Below, one piece after another: positions 63,962-64,000 of a DNA stretch of 64,000 bases. The position numbers and the translations under genes were made by a program. The stretch lies in the NCBI GenBank assembly GCA_017640725.1, contig JAEPQB010000002.1:372001-436000 (forward strand), written 5' to 3'. This stretch comes from Kordiimonadaceae bacterium. GTDB lineage: Bacteria > Pseudomonadota > Alphaproteobacteria > Sphingomonadales > Kordiimonadaceae. The notes below the pieces were generated by a model that saw only the letters and a program-made list of their open reading frames with translations, did not search any database and was not told the origin of the DNA. Within the stretch, counting starts at the first letter, position 1. Each line of letters starts with the position of its first letter.

Positions 63962-64000
63962 AGCCTATCCTTCTTGTCTCGCTATTTGCTGGGCGGCCTT

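Overview
The window looks like chromosomal DNA of a Gram-negative alphaproteobacterium. The evidence is the housekeeping block dnaG-rpoD, GatB/YqeY-like, carA-carB and greA, an alphaproteobacterial-type sigma-70 with a long acidic insert, a short flagellin, a DUF2336 protein, and TonB and outer-membrane beta-barrel proteins. Kordiimonadales or a relative is my guess; no rRNA is present to confirm it. Base composition is moderate, with AT-rich accessory segments.

Layout. (1) 1-9989, minus strand: a tightly packed surface-polysaccharide operon (three glycosyltransferases, a polymerase/ligase, an FkbM methyltransferase, a flippase, asparagine synthase, an unknown protein and a partial AlkP-like protein). 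Its upstream end is a truncated epimerase remnant. (2) 10.6-14.3 kb: a small integrative element with a Cro-like repressor, a divergent excisionase-like gene, a tyrosine integrase, small unknown genes, a DEDDh exonuclease and a membrane protein. (3) 14.8-16.0 kb: an IS110-family element whose 5' non-coding region looks like a bridge-RNA locus. (4) 18.1-34.7 kb: a candidate island between two directly repeated tRNA(CAU) copies. A divergent tyrosine recombinase lies just inside the left copy. The cargo is a catabolic cluster: TonB receptor, GPH-type transporter, DUF3089 hydrolase, MDR oxidoreductase, aldo/keto reductase, PhyH dioxygenase, Coq4-like protein, GST, a hydrolase-flavin reductase fusion, an amidohydrolase and TetR. 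(5) 34.8-55.4 kb: mostly core genes. (6) 55.5-64 kb: a sterol-desaturase-like fusion, three tandem membrane AraC-type regulators, peroxiredoxin, VOC protein, a second PhyH protein and two TetR regulators.

How the genes work together. In the catabolic cluster a related 23-bp operator (left half close to TTATTC, right half close to GAATAA or TATAATAA) occurs before every transcription unit except tetR: two tandem copies at the TonB receptor and one each at 26.2, 30.15 and 33.4 kb. Each copy overlaps a -10 element, so import, processing and detoxification are probably one repressible regulon, with the TetR at 33.5-34.1 kb as the likely repressor. The substrate is not evident. Elsewhere, two SoxR-box promoters with 19-bp spacers precede a small unknown gene (44.0 kb) and the VOC gene (61.7 kb), and a 21-bp perfect palindrome sits between the second PhyH gene and its divergent TetR.

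I found no CRISPR array, rRNA or replication origin. Functions are from motif recognition by eye; no database search was run.
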